Source: Rapana venosa
Lineage: Eukaryota > Mollusca > Gastropoda > Neogastropoda > Muricidae
Length of the DNA stretch: 64,000 bases
Assembly: GCA_028751875.1 (NCBI GenBank)
Contig: CM054140.1
Span: forward strand, 13,069,168 to 13,133,167
Direction: 5' to 3'
Translations under genes and position numbers: made by a program
Part shown: positions 1-10,400 of the stretch, piece after piece
Layout: each line of letters opens with the position of its first letter
How positions within the stretch are numbered: position 1 is the first letter of the stretch
Notes under the pieces: model-generated
What the model saw: the letters and a program-made list of their open reading frames with translations, nothing else
What the model was told of the DNA's origin: nothing
The model's database searches: none

Positions 1-16
1 ATACACCCTACTACTG

Positions 17-21
<5 letters not shown>

Positions 22-89
<68 letters not shown>

Positions 90-100
90 CATATATATAT
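22..100. repeat. (AT)n microsatellite
   Basis: Nearly uninterrupted alternating AT with a few AA/TA phase slips. It is low-complexity DNA with no coding content. Confidence 0.95.
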
Positions 101-1045
101 CTTTGTACGTCAGAGTGTACACTCTACTACTTGACGTAAATACTTGACTTTCTGTACACCCGTATGTCTCTTACAAACAGAGAAAAGTCGCTGCAAAGTT
201 AGCGCATAAGTTGACATAGACTTCGTTTATCAGAATGTTTACCCTTAACCTGCCTGACGCCGCTCAAGTTCAAACGCCACGACACATAGCTTAAGAACCA
301 TCCGTTACAGAAACCCATCTCCTTTTGGATTCAGCTTTCATGCCTACTGCTAGTTAACCTTTTTCTCAGCACATCGACTGATTGCTTAAAGCCATTGGAA
401 GGCTGGAGACATGAAAACAACAAGAACAAACATGACCTCTAATCACGTCAAGCCTGTCAGAACTGATGACAGAGAACGAGCTCGGTGAAGCATTTCTTGA
501 ACAGAAAATGAGGCACAGCTCGCTAGCATCATCACCATCATTATCATGATCATTATCAGGCCTGAAGTTCAGCTCATCATACAGGGTCATTAGCAGGCTT
601 GCAGACTGGCCCAAAAAATAAATAAAAAATAAAAGAAACGCTGAAAGACAGGAAATTTGCCGCTGCAGCATTCTATAATTAAAGATGGTGTATTATTTCA
701 GGATATACCTACAGCGTGGAATTCAATCACAAAGATTCTGAGTGTACGATAACCACAAACATCGTAAACAAAATATGTTGTTATGTTTGAGGAGTTTATA
801 GCCCGCATAGCAGGGGAAAAGCCAGCGGACACTTTCATGCATATTTTAGCGAAAAAACACACTCAACAACAAACGTGCGCAGTAGCTGCGCAGAAAGCCT
901 CCATGTGTCACATATGAACACGTTTGACCAGAAAGAACACAAGAAGAGCGCAGAAAGAAATAGAAAAGAGAAAATTGTAAGAAAAGTATAGTTTTAAATG
1001 GTTGGGATTCTTTCTATATGGAAAGGGCCTCTGGCATCTGCAAAT
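101..1045. other. non-coding single-copy-looking DNA, no gene seen
   Basis: This is ordinary mixed-composition sequence that is clean compared with what follows. Open frames here are short and match no family I recognise. A short imperfect ATC/ATT trinucleotide patch lies near 525-558. I see no splice-bounded exon, promoter or RNA gene that I can defend. Confidence 0.5.
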
Positions 1046-1415
1046 GGGGACAGGATAGCCCAGTGGTCAGAACATTGCGCTGGCAATCTGACGACCCGGC
1101 TTCGATTCCCGTTCAAAGGGATATTTTCCCCTGGAGATAACATCAGTGCAGACTTCACTATCCCCAAAAGTCCTTCGGATGAGACTATAAACCGAGGTCC
1201 CGTGTGCGAACGTACGCAGAATATCTTGCACACACGTTAAATCCTGTTCCGCTTTTTGTGAGAGTAGGCCATTGTGTGCCGGTGGCAACAGATGACAGAA
1301 TTTACAAAAACCGCAAACACACGGGGACTGGATGTTAAAAAAAACACATAAGAGCTTATTCCATTATCCTCGATATAAAATAATAAAATAAAACAAATAA
1401 AAATAAAAAGAAAGC
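1046..1415 (+). mobile_element. SINE family A, copy A1 (tRNA head, V-domain body)
   Basis: The element opens with a GGGGACAGGATAGCC tRNA-like head. A pol III A box (TAGCCCAGTGG) lies at 1056-1066 and a B box (GGCTTCGATTCCC) at 1098-1110. The body contains TTCGGATGAGAC and AAACCGAGGTCC at about 1173-1206, followed by a GAGAGTAGGCC stretch near 1261-1271. From memory these two blocks match the conserved central V domain of V-SINEs, which were first described in fish. The 3' end runs into A-rich AAATAAAA repeats near 1380-1415, as expected of a retroposed tail. Related copies in this window share the same order of blocks. It is transcribed by pol III if active and depends on a partner LINE for mobility. 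The SINE nature is secure; the family name is my label. Confidence 0.87.
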
Positions 1416-1469
1416 AACCAAAATTTGGTGGGTTTTTTGCTTTTCTTATTCTGGGGGGATACATTGGAT

Positions 1470-1665
1470 GGGGACGGGATAGCTCAGTGGTCAGAGCACT
1501 CGCTTTCCCCCCAGCTAATGTTAAGTAGCATCGAGCGTGGTTACCAGTCGGATGGGTGACCGTTTGCGCGCCTTGGCTTCAGTACAGTCCCCAAGTTTAC
1601 CCAGCTGTAAATGGGTACTCTGCCTCTTTAGGGTCAGGGAAGGTAAAGCAGCAAAGGAGAGAGAG

Positions 1666-1729
<64 letters not shown>

Positions 1730-1850
1730 CCGCTCTCACTCAATATGCTGGCCCCTGGAGAGGTTGAGGTCTCTGACACCTCGCTCCCCAACAACCACAT
1801 AGGTTGTGGGCCGGGACGTCTTTACCTGTTATAAGGTTGACCATGGCTCA
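1470..1850 (+). mobile_element. SINE family B, copy B1 (tRNA-like head plus 5S rRNA-like segment)
   Basis: The head GGGGACGGGATAGCTCAGTGG at 1470-1490 is a tRNA 5' half with an A box. It is followed not by a clear tRNA B box but by a segment at about 1520-1563 (TTAAGTAGCATCGAGC ... GGATGGGTGACCG). That segment strongly resembles the 3' half of 5S rRNA, spanning the box A/IE/box C internal promoter region. A conserved body follows (AGCTGTAAATGGGTAC, then TAGGGTCAGGGAAGGTAAAGC), and then CTGGCCCCTGGAGAGGTTGAGG near 1748-1770. A GA microsatellite has expanded inside the body. The copy sits directly downstream of SINE A1. Copies at 36511-36810, 52879-53176, 14978-15290 and 6520-6850 support it as a family. 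Confidence 0.8.
1656..1727. repeat. (GA)n microsatellite inside SINE B1
   Basis: GAGA alternation interrupts the SINE B body at a position where other B copies read GCGAGGGAGAGGAGATGGGC. The array therefore looks like slippage expansion of a short purine patch already present in the element. Confidence 0.93.
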
Positions 1851-1962
1851 AGACGTTTTTGCATCTCTTACAATCGCCATTGCCTTTTTTTTCCAAATCC
1901 TATTTCACAGATGAAAAAAAACCTTAAAATTTCTACGTTCATCAAAAGATACAAAGCTTAAT

Positions 1963-2345
1963 TTTGGCAGACTTTTTTTTTCAACATTTTCAAAACAAGA
2001 TTTTACCCCGCGGATTTTACACCAATATATAAACCAACGCATAAAATATCAAAAGCAACAACAATCACAAAGAAAAAAGAATAGATGCAAATCAGAAGAC
2101 AATGACCTTTCATCATTTAATAAAAAAAAAATTAAAAACAAATAAATTAATAAAGTTAGACTTTGGCACACGTTTTACCCACATTTCCAAAACAAGACTT
2201 TCCCCCCCGCAATTTTTCCACCAATATTTTAAAGAACCCAACGCATAAGGCATAAACAACAAAAAACAAAAAACCCAATAACAACAATAAAAAACAAAAA
2301 AATTTAAGAAGGGGGGGCGATTCAAAAGACAATGACCTTGGGGAT
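1963..2345. repeat. imperfect tandem duplication, about 200-230 bp unit
   Basis: Two adjacent blocks share ordered landmarks. ACATTTTCAAAACAAG near 1984 recurs as ACATTTCCAAAACAAG near 2182. ACCAACGCATAA recurs as CCCAACGCATAA. AGACAATGACCTT at about 2097 recurs at about 2327. The spacing grows from 198 to 230 bases because of A-rich insertions in the second unit. No coding potential is evident. Confidence 0.65.
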
Positions 2346-2414
2346 CTTTATCCCCCATCAACAAGTCCATTCTGAAAGCGCAGAAAACCCAAAAAAATAA
2401 ACCCAAACCACCCA

Positions 2415-2417
2415 ACA

Positions 2418-2456
<39 letters not shown>

Positions 2457-2466
2457 GCGGCGGCGA
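2415..2466. repeat. (CAG)n-(CGG)n trinucleotide repeat
   Basis: About thirteen CAG units are followed by several CGG units. There is no flanking ORF with non-repeat protein character, so I do not read this as a polyglutamine-coding exon. Confidence 0.9.
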
Positions 2467-2494
2467 CCCAAAGGGGAAAAAAACAAGCCCATCT

Positions 2495-2822
2495 TTTTGT
2501 TGCTCCCTCCTTCCTTCTCTCCCTTTGCTGTCTCTCGGGCCTTTGTCTTTTCTATATCGTCGGGCTGTCCGTCTTTCTGTCTCTGTTATTTGTTTCCGTC
2601 CCCCTTCCCGGGTCTTTCTGTCTCTCTCTGTACCTTTCTGCCCCTCGGTTCTGTTTCTCTGTTTGCCTGTTGTTTTGTTTTTTCTTTCTGTCTGTTTTCC
2701 CTGTCGGCCCTCTCTCTCTCCTATATAAAATTTTTAATATATAATTAAAAATACTTACGGCTCTCTCTCTCTCCTCGTTTAATAAAATAAAATATATAGT
2801 CTGTGCTCCCCTCTCTCCCCCA

Positions 2823-2856
<34 letters not shown>

Positions 2857-3125
2857 CCCCTCTGTGGGGTATCCGTATCTGTGCGGGGCGCCCCTCTCTC
2901 TAAACTCCTGCCCCTGGGGTCCGTCTTTTCCGTCTCTCTCTATCTTTTTTCCGGGCCCCCTCTCTCTCCTCTCCCCTTCTCTCTCTCTCTCCCCTCCCCT
3001 TTTCTCCCCTCTTTTCTCTCTCTCCTTTCACTCTCTCCCCTTCCTCATCCACCCAAACCCTCCCCCCCCCACCCCCGCCCCCAATCCCTCCCCATCACCC
3101 CTTTGCCCCTCCGTGGGCTCACTTT
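2495..3125. repeat. polypyrimidine (CT-rich) tract with poly-C run
   Basis: Mostly TCTCTCTC, CCCTTTC and TTTCTG words, with a C homopolymer near 2826-2855. The apparent Ser/Leu/Pro-rich ORFs are translations of the tract. Confidence 0.9.
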
Positions 3126-3185
3126 TACTAAACATTTCCTTTTTTCACACTCGTGGAAACCAAAAGCCAGCCCCCGCCACCAACC

Positions 3186-3945
3186 AAACAGAGAAAGCTG
3201 AGAAAAAGATTACTGGGGGAAACCGGCGCAGAGAAGAGAGACAAAGGGGAGGGGGGGGGGGGGAGGCGGGGGAAAGTGAAAAGGTGGAAGAGAGAAGGGG
3301 GGTGAAGAGGGGGGGAGAATAGACTGAGAGGGGGAGGGGGGGGACTGAAAGGTGTGGGGGGGGAAGACCAGAGAGGGGATAGAGACAGAGAAGACGAGAG
3401 AGAGAGGACAGAGTGTGGTAGGGATAGACAGAAGAGAGAGAGAGAGAGAGACAGAGAGAGGGAAAAACAGGGGAGACAGAGAGGGGACGGGAGAGGACAA
3501 GGTGGGGTGGAGAGACAAAAGAGAGAACAACAGACAGAGAGAAGAAAACAGAGAGAGACTAAAGGGGTTTGGGGGTTTGGAGAGACAGACACAGAGAGAG
3601 ACAAAAGGGAAAAGAGAGAGAAACAGAGAAAAAGAGCCCAGATAACAGACAGAGGGAGGGGGGGTGACAGAGACTAACAAAAAGAAGACAGACAGACAAG
3701 ACAAAACAACAGACAGAGAGACAGACAGGCACGAGACAGACAAACAAACAGAAGACAGACAGGCACAGAGAGAGAGAAAGGAAAGTCACAGAAAACAGAA
3801 ACAAACACCCAAGAGAGAGAGAGGGGACAAAAAAACTCACTCACACACACACACAAAAAACTCAGTGTGTGTTTTTGGGTTGTAAAGAGAGAAAAGAGAG
3901 AGAGGAGAGAGAGAGGGGAGAGAAGAGAGAAAAACCAGAACTCCA
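3186..3945. repeat. polypurine (GA/CAGA-rich) tract
   Basis: GAGAGA, GACAGA and GGGGGG words dominate, with a short CACACA patch near 3842-3865. The Arg/Glu-rich ORFs are translations of the tract. It follows the CT-rich block immediately, so the two blocks together form a rough inverted complement. Confidence 0.9.
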
Positions 3946-5175
3946 AAAATTTTAAATTTAAACTCGGGCCTTAGGCCATAATAAAAGGTTGGCGTAGAAA
4001 AAAATTGACAATGCCACAGAGGGGGAAAAAAACCGGGTTTTTAACATACACAATACCAAGCCACTTTCATTGAAAGAAATAATGAAGACAATGCACAAAT
4101 ACAAAAAAAAAATACATACATCAAACACAATTCAGAGAGAGAGAGACCCCGGCGAACTTTTTCCAGAGGGGCCCTTGCTTGCTAGCCAGGGTATGTATGT
4201 ATAAAAAAATGGTCATTTTTTTTGGGGGGGGGAATAGTAAAACCCGGTACGGTCTTTTTTCTATTCATGTTTGAACATCGTAAAATGGGGGGGAGGGAAA
4301 TAAATGGCAGATGCCCATGTGTGCCCTAGGACGATTCTAAAGGCGAGGCCCTGGTAGCGGGGTTTTCTTGTGTCCCAATTCAGAGAGTCTGTAGTTTTTT
4401 TAAATTTTTGTTTTTTGGTTTTTTTTTGGGTTTGTTAAAGAAAGGTTTTCGGGTTAGAGGTAAGGTTTTTTTAATTTTTGGGGTTTTGGGGTTGTATTGC
4501 TTTGGGGTGGGTTATTTTTGTGTTGTGTCGTGTTTTGGGTTGCTGTGTTGGTTTAAGGTGTGTGTGTGTTGTGTGCATGTTTTTTCCTGTTTGTGTGTTG
4601 GGGAGAGAGAGAGTGGGGTTTTTTGTGTTTTGTTTTGAAAGGTTGAGTGTTAGAGAGAGAGAGAGAGAGAGAGAGGGGAAGAGAGAGAGAGAGAGAGAGA
4701 TTGTGTAAGTAGATGTGTGCTTTATAATTTTTTTTTCTTTTCTTTTTTTTTTTTTGGGGTTTGGGTGTTGTTCTTCCCGTGGGGGTGGTGGGGTGATGGG
4801 GGATGGTTTTGGAGATTGTTGTTTTCCCTAAAGTTTGTTATTTTTCGTTTAAAATGTTTTTTTGATTATAAATCCTTTTTTTTGGTTAAAGTTTTTTTGT
4901 TGTTGCTGTAATGTTTGTCGTTCGTAAAAAAATCGTGGGTGTAGTGTATTTAGTGTTTTGTATGTAGCGAAGCGTGTAAAAGCGTATTTGCGTGTAAAAG
5001 GGGTGGGGTGGGGTAAAGGAAAGGGTAAGGGTATGTGTGCCTCCCGTGTCCCTTGGCGTGCGCGCGTGCGTGCGAAAGTGTGTGTGTGTGTGTGGTGGTG
5101 TGTGTGGGGTGTGTTGTTTTTGGGGTGGTGTGGTGGTGTGTAAAGTGTATGTTTGAAGGGGGAAAACAGACAGAC
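3946..5175. other. low-complexity T/G-rich DNA with GA and GT patches, no gene
   Basis: A (GA)n array lies at about 4652-4700 and a GT/GTGG-rich stretch at about 5060-5150. The rest is T- and G-run-rich corrupted sequence with no recognisable motif. Confidence 0.6.
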
Positions 5176-5179
5176 AAAA

Positions 5180-5460
5180 GAAAAGTGAGAAAGTAGTAGT
5201 GAGTGGGGTGTAGTGGAGGCGGGTTCCCGTGTATTGAAATGTAGGCAGTGCAGTGTAGTTTAGTACAGTGAAAGGGGAAAGTGTAGGCGGGGAAATTGTT
5301 GTAGGGGTAGTGTAGTGAAAGCAGGAATGTATGTAGTGTAGGGGCAGTGTAATGCAGGTTAGTTGTAGGGGTAGTGCAGTGCAGTGTAGATTAATTATTT
5401 CAGTGCAGTCAGTGCAGTGTAGTGTATGTAGTGTATGTAGTGTAGTTAGTGTACAAGTGC
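5180..5460. repeat. degenerate GTAGT/GCAGT short repeat cluster
   Basis: Variants of GTGTAGT, GCAGTGCAGTGTAG and GGGGTAGTGTAGTG recur about every 8-20 bases over some 280 bases. It looks like a decayed minisatellite. It lies outside the part of the block that has a cleaner copy, so I cannot correct its sequence. Confidence 0.65.
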
Positions 5461-6519
5461 CTGAAGGGTAGGGGAAAAGATGTGTTTTTGCGTGTGTGGT
5501 GGCGTGGGGTTTTATGTGTGGGGTGTGTGCGTGAAATGGGGTTTTGTATGTTTGTGGCGCGGGGCGTCTGTGTTGTGCGTATATATTTTATATTTGTGCA
5601 ATTTTTTCGAGTATAGGGCTTTTTCTTGGGGCTTTCGTTTTCCTTTTGAAATTTTTTTTCCTTGGGGGTTTTTTTTCCTTTGGGTTTTCCCTTTTCGTTT
5701 TTTGCAAGGAAATTTTTTGTTGGAGGCTGTTAAAGAGTTTCAACAAAGAAAAACACTTTTCAGAAGACGGGCTATTGCTTTTTCTGTTCTTCTGTTTTAT
5801 ATTTTTGAGGCTTTAGATGGGCCACCATCTTAAACAGGATCAAACACTGGTTTGGAAGCCCGGGGCCCCGGGGGGTGAGGTTGGGAAGAAACCCATGCAG
5901 AGTGTAGTGAAGGCCGCACTCTCTCGGGGAAAAAACCTTTTCCCCACTGCAAATCCCAGCCCGGGTGGGCCCCTTACACGTAAAATTTGATGGGCGCCCC
6001 GGGGCGCTTTGAATTATCGGCGGGTGCTTGGGGTGCGGGGGATGCTCGCTCGCCCTTGGGGCCCCAAAAAACCCCAACGCGGGATACGTTTGGGGCACAT
6101 ACCACGTGCAATGTATACAAATATAAAAAAACTAAAACTTGCACAAAAGAAAATTTTAAAATAAAATATTTTCCCTTAAAAGCGCCGCGAACATGCGCGA
6201 GAATGCGAAACATACAAAACACATTACACTACCCCCCGCCGCACAACACGCAAAACCCAAAACCACAACGCAAAAACGCACACACACATGTTTCCCCCCA
6301 AACTACACACAGAGCTCGCAAAAAATACTTGAGGTTTAAGATTTTTTAATTTTTTTCCTCTTTTTTTTAAGTTTCCTTGGATTAATTAATTTCGGAGAAA
6401 AAACCCAAAAAAACGGACTTAAAGCTGGAAAACTTTTCGGGCTTTGGGAGATCTGGGGATATTTTGGTTTTTTTCTGAAATAAATTTTTTCATCTGTATT
6501 ATTTTTATTAGGGGTTTTT
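5461..6519. other. low-quality non-coding DNA, nothing identified
   Basis: T-rich, G-rich and C-rich runs, then a more complex stretch at 5820-6110 and a CACAC-containing stretch to 6320. I could not assign the 5820-6110 stretch to any SINE family in this window. Confidence 0.45.
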
Positions 6520-6850
6520 GAAAATCCATGGTGGTAAAGGTGTCCCTATCCTTTTTAAAGGGGCCCCCGAAAGGGGAGCGAGGCCCAGGGGCCCCTCACT
6601 TCTCCGGGGCCAAAGCGTTTTGAGGGGGGGCCCCATCCCTCAACCTCGCTGTTTTTTCCCCTTTCCCCTGACCCTAAAGGGCGGGTCCCCAAAATTTAAA
6701 GCGGGTTTGAAGTGGGAGACTGTACTAAAACCCCGGGCGCGAAAAACTTTTCACCCATCCAACGGAAACCACGCCAAGCTGCTTAAACTTGCGGGGGGGA
6801 AAAGGGTGAGGGCCCTTGCCCCACTGACAAACCCCGAACCCGGGTTTTAT
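6520..6850 (-). mobile_element. SINE family B, degraded copy B3
   Basis: Reading along the plus strand gives GAGCGAGGCCCAGGGGCCCC, then CCTCGCTG, then CCCTGACCCTAAAGGGCGGG, then CATCCAACGGAAACCACGCC, then GCTGCTTAAACTTGC. These are in the same order as the reverse complement of SINE B at 36511-36810. The head near 6820-6835 is damaged. Errors are typical of the surrounding low-quality block. Confidence 0.7.
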
Positions 6851-9754
6851 TTCTCGTTTTGGGAAAAAATTAACGCCATTTTGTTTTGAACTGAAACCGA
6901 AACCCCAAATAAAGCATTTCCCTTTAGCATAAAGAAAAAAAAGCAATTATCACCACGATAAAGATAAGATAAACAACAGATTTAAAAAAAAAAAACCCGC
7001 AACAACCCCAACACAAACAAAAATTACAATAACACAGACAGAAAAAAAAACTTAACTAAAAATAACAACAAAAACCCAACAACAAAGCCGAAAGAAAAGG
7101 GGCCAAGAAACGTTTGCTGCGGGGCGGGGGGAAAACAGACGTCACGTGATGTCCCCAGGAACCATAATGGCAGAAAACGTCGGGGGAAACGGGAGAGTAT
7201 TTTTTCCCTGTTCTGAGGGGCGCAAAAGGGCGTTAGAGAGGTTGGCTAAACATTATTTGTTTTTTTTGTTTTTTTTAGTAAAAATTTTTTTTTTTTTTTC
7301 CCCTTTTTTTTTTCTTCGGATTTTTTTTTTAACCCTTTTGGGCCCGACTGGTGTTGCTTTTTTTCTTTTTCTTTTTTTTTTTTTTAAATTTTTAAAAAAA
7401 ATTTCCCAAACTTTTTTTGTTGAAAACATTGTGTGTAGTGTTTTAGCCCTTTTTCCCTGTTTTTTTTGTTTCTTTTGGTGTCGGGTTTGAATTTTTAAAG
7501 TCCTCGTTAGCCCGGGCTACTCCCTGAGGGGAGCGGGGTTCTGTCTGTCTGTTTGTCTGTCCTGTCCTGCCTGCCCTGCCCTGTCTCTCTCTCTCCCCCC
7601 ATTCTCCCCTCCTCCTCCCCCCTCTTTTCTCCTCCCCTCTCTCTCTCTCTCTTGTTTTTTTTGATAGCCCCCAAATCAGGGAAAGGGGCCGATAAAAAAA
7701 AAGGGTATGCCCCATCTTTTCCGTTCCCCTTGAAAAAATAAAGATTCATTCATTCATTCACCATTCTTCTTTCCCATTCATTCATTCTCTCTCTCTTTCT
7801 TTTCTCACTCTCTCCCCTCCCCTCCTCTCTCTCTCCTCTTTTTCTCCCCTCTCTTTCTCCCCTTCCACTCTCTCCCCTTCTCTCCCCTCCTCTTCTCTCT
7901 CCCCCTTCCTCTCTCCTCTCTCTCCTCTCTCTGCTCCCAACCCACACACATACACTCGCCCCGCGGGGCAACACACAACAAACCAAAATAAAGGCTCATT
8001 CAATGTACCATCTGAAAATAAAATTTTTTCCATTTTAAAATTTTTGACACGCGCACATACCCCTCTCTCCCCCTTCTCCTCGCCCTCTCTCCCCCCCCCT
8101 TTTCGTCCTCCCCTCTCTCCCCAAAACACACATAAAAAACACAAAACATACACACACACACACAAAACCACCACACACAACCCCAAAACAAACACACTAA
8201 ACACAAAGACATAGTATTTTATACTGTGGTTTTTTTTTTTGGGGGCGGGAGAGGCCCCGGGGGTGTTATTGTGAATATAATATCCTGTGTGCTTAGCGGG
8301 GTGCAGAAAAGCGATACATCCCCCAACCATTTTAAAATTGTCCTTGTTCCCGCAATATCATCGTTTTTTCCCTGTGTCCCCAAATTTTTCAAAGGAAGAA
8401 AAACAACAAAAGAAAACAAACCCCTCTGTTTGCCTTTGGGAAGGCAAAAACAAAAAAGTTTTGACCCCTTAATATTGGAAATGGACTTGAAAACAAGAAC
8501 GACCATCCGTCGTGCTTTTATGATGAGGACAGAGGTGCAAATTTTTGAAAAGTCTGTGACTGTTTTTTAGGTTGTCAATACATAGAAAGGGGGACAGCAC
8601 TGATGTCGCTGACTACAAAGGGTCTTTCTGTGTGACAGAAACAGAGATGAAAAACACTGCACAGAGAGAGAGAAAAGAGAGAGGGGGAAGAAGAGAAGAG
8701 AGAGAGAGAGAAAAGAGAGAGGAGAGAGAGAGAGAAGCGATTTAAGAATCTTAACCAAATCAACAACATGATACTTTAGGGTTTTTGTTGTTGTTTTTTT
8801 TTTTAGGGGTTGTGGTGTGTGTGTGTGTGGGGTGTGTGGTGTGTGTGTGGGGTGGGTACGTTTTAAAATTTTCTAACTTTTGTTTACTTTTCAGGGGAAC
8901 TAGTTTGTGTGGGGTGTGTTTGCGTGTGTGTTTTGGTTGGGTTTTTGGTTTTTTTTTTCGTTGTTGTTTTGCTTGCTTTTTTGGAAAACGTGTTTTTGGG
9001 GATAAATCATGTAACAATTTTAAATATTTTTTGAAAAAAATTTAAAACCCCATTTTTCTTTCCTTTTTAGGGGCGGGAAATACTCCCAACAATGGCAGAA
9101 GGGGTATGGGACGCCCTGTTTTGGGCAAAAGTATTTTCCTTTACAAAAGAAAAAAGAAAGAAAGAAAGAAAAAAAAGAGAGAGAGAGAGAGAGGGGGACT
9201 GGCCTTAAATACTTTTTTTTCAGTCATTTGGGGGGGGGAAGAGAGAGGGAGAGAGAGAAGAGAGGGAGAGAGAAAAGAGACAGACAGCCAGACAAGAGAG
9301 AGAGAAAAGGGGAGAGAGAGAAAAGAGAGAACAGACAGAGAAAAGAAAAAGAGAAAAAGAGAGGGTTTGGCCCTTTCAATACGTTTAAAATTTCAGCATT
9401 TAAATTTGAAGGGCTTTGCGAAATTGGTAGGTATTGGCTCTCTAAAGTGCCCCGGGGGGTCGTTTTTTTGCAAGTTTGCTTTTTGGAAACGTCAAGAAAC
9501 GATTCCTCATCGTTTTGAAAATGGGGACTAGTTTTTTTTTTTCCTTTCCCTCTCCCCCCCTTTCCCCCCCCCTTCCCCTTCCTACCTCTAGCGTCCTTGT
9601 CAGTTTGTTTTTAAATTGTGGAAAGGGCTGTGTTGTGGGTTTTGGTGTGTTGTGTATTGGGGGGTTTGCTTTGTTTTTTTAAAATTTTTTTAATATCGGG
9701 GATAAGGGAAAAAGCATTTAAAAAGCTTTTAAACGTCTAGCCCCCGGTGAAATG
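6851..9754. other. low-complexity, low-quality DNA; several microsatellites, no gene
   Basis: Contents in order: A-rich DNA to 7080; T runs at 7250-7430; CT-rich at 7570-7660 and 7760-7935, with ATTC units at 7745-7770; CACAC at 8105-8195; GA-rich at 8660-8735; GT-rich at 8811-8850; GA-rich at 9150-9365. A less repetitive stretch at 8216-8560 matches nothing I recognise. Confidence 0.6.
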
Positions 9755-10050
9755 CAGATTTGTGAATTCGTCATCTGTTCCCCCCCAAACCCCCAAAAGG
9801 GGCCCTTCCCTTTTTAACGAAAAGGGGAAAACGGGATTTAACGTGGGGCGCAAGATGTTCTGTTTGGCGTTCGCCCCACGGGCCCCTGGGTTTTAATAGT
9901 CCCCACCCCAAAGGGAACTTTGGGGGATGGGAACTGCCCTAAAAAATTTTAACCCCTCCAGGGGAAAATACCCCAAAAAACGGAATCAAAACCCGGGTTT
10001 CGTCAGTTTGGGCGACGAAATGCTATGACCCCCAGGTTTTCCCTTCCCCT
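9755..10050 (-). mobile_element. SINE family A, degraded copy A4
   Basis: On the plus strand the blocks GTCATCTGTTCCC, GGGCGCAAGATGTTCTG, TCCAGGGGAAAATA and GAATCAAAACCCGGG appear in the order of a reverse-oriented family A element, compared with 30710-31069. The V-domain block is recognisable but damaged near 9880-9915. Consensus errors prevent a sharp boundary call. Confidence 0.72.
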
Positions 10051-10129
10051 TGTGATGGGGTTGTCCCTTTTTTGGGGTGTTGTAAATTGAAAGGGAAATT
10101 GAAATTGTTTTTGGGGAAAGTTGGGGTTT

Positions 10130-10400
10130 TTGATTTTGGGGTATTGTGTTGTTTTGTTTTGTGTTGTGCTGTGTTGTTTTGCGTTGTATTTTATTGTGTT
10201 GTGTTGTATTCTGTTTTATTGTTTTGTTTTGGTGCGTGTTGTAATAAAAGGGGCATTGTTTTGCAATTTTAAATACTGTATTGTATTGTACGCTTTGGGA
10301 AATATTTTGCATTGCACTGCTTTGGGTAAATATTTGCATTGTATTTTTTGGGTAAATACTTGCATCATTTTATTGTACTGGTTAAAAACAACGATTATAT
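10130..10400. repeat. TTGTG/TTGTTT microsatellite plus about 30-bp decayed tandem units
   Basis: From 10140 to 10230 the sequence is TTGTG, TTTTG and TTATTG words. From about 10285 to 10375 a unit reading TTGCATTG...TTTGGGTAAATA recurs about three times. Confidence 0.7.

Noticed and set aside
1046..1115. Functional tRNA gene
   Set aside because: A and B boxes are present, but the sequence continues into a SINE body, and no clean cloverleaf with an acceptor stem is formed.
1520..1563. Functional 5S rRNA gene
   Set aside because: Only the internal/3' segment is present, mutated, and embedded in a repeated element with a tRNA-like head.
2415..2466. Polyglutamine-coding exon
   Set aside because: A CAG repeat alone, with stops nearby and no conserved flanking protein sequence.
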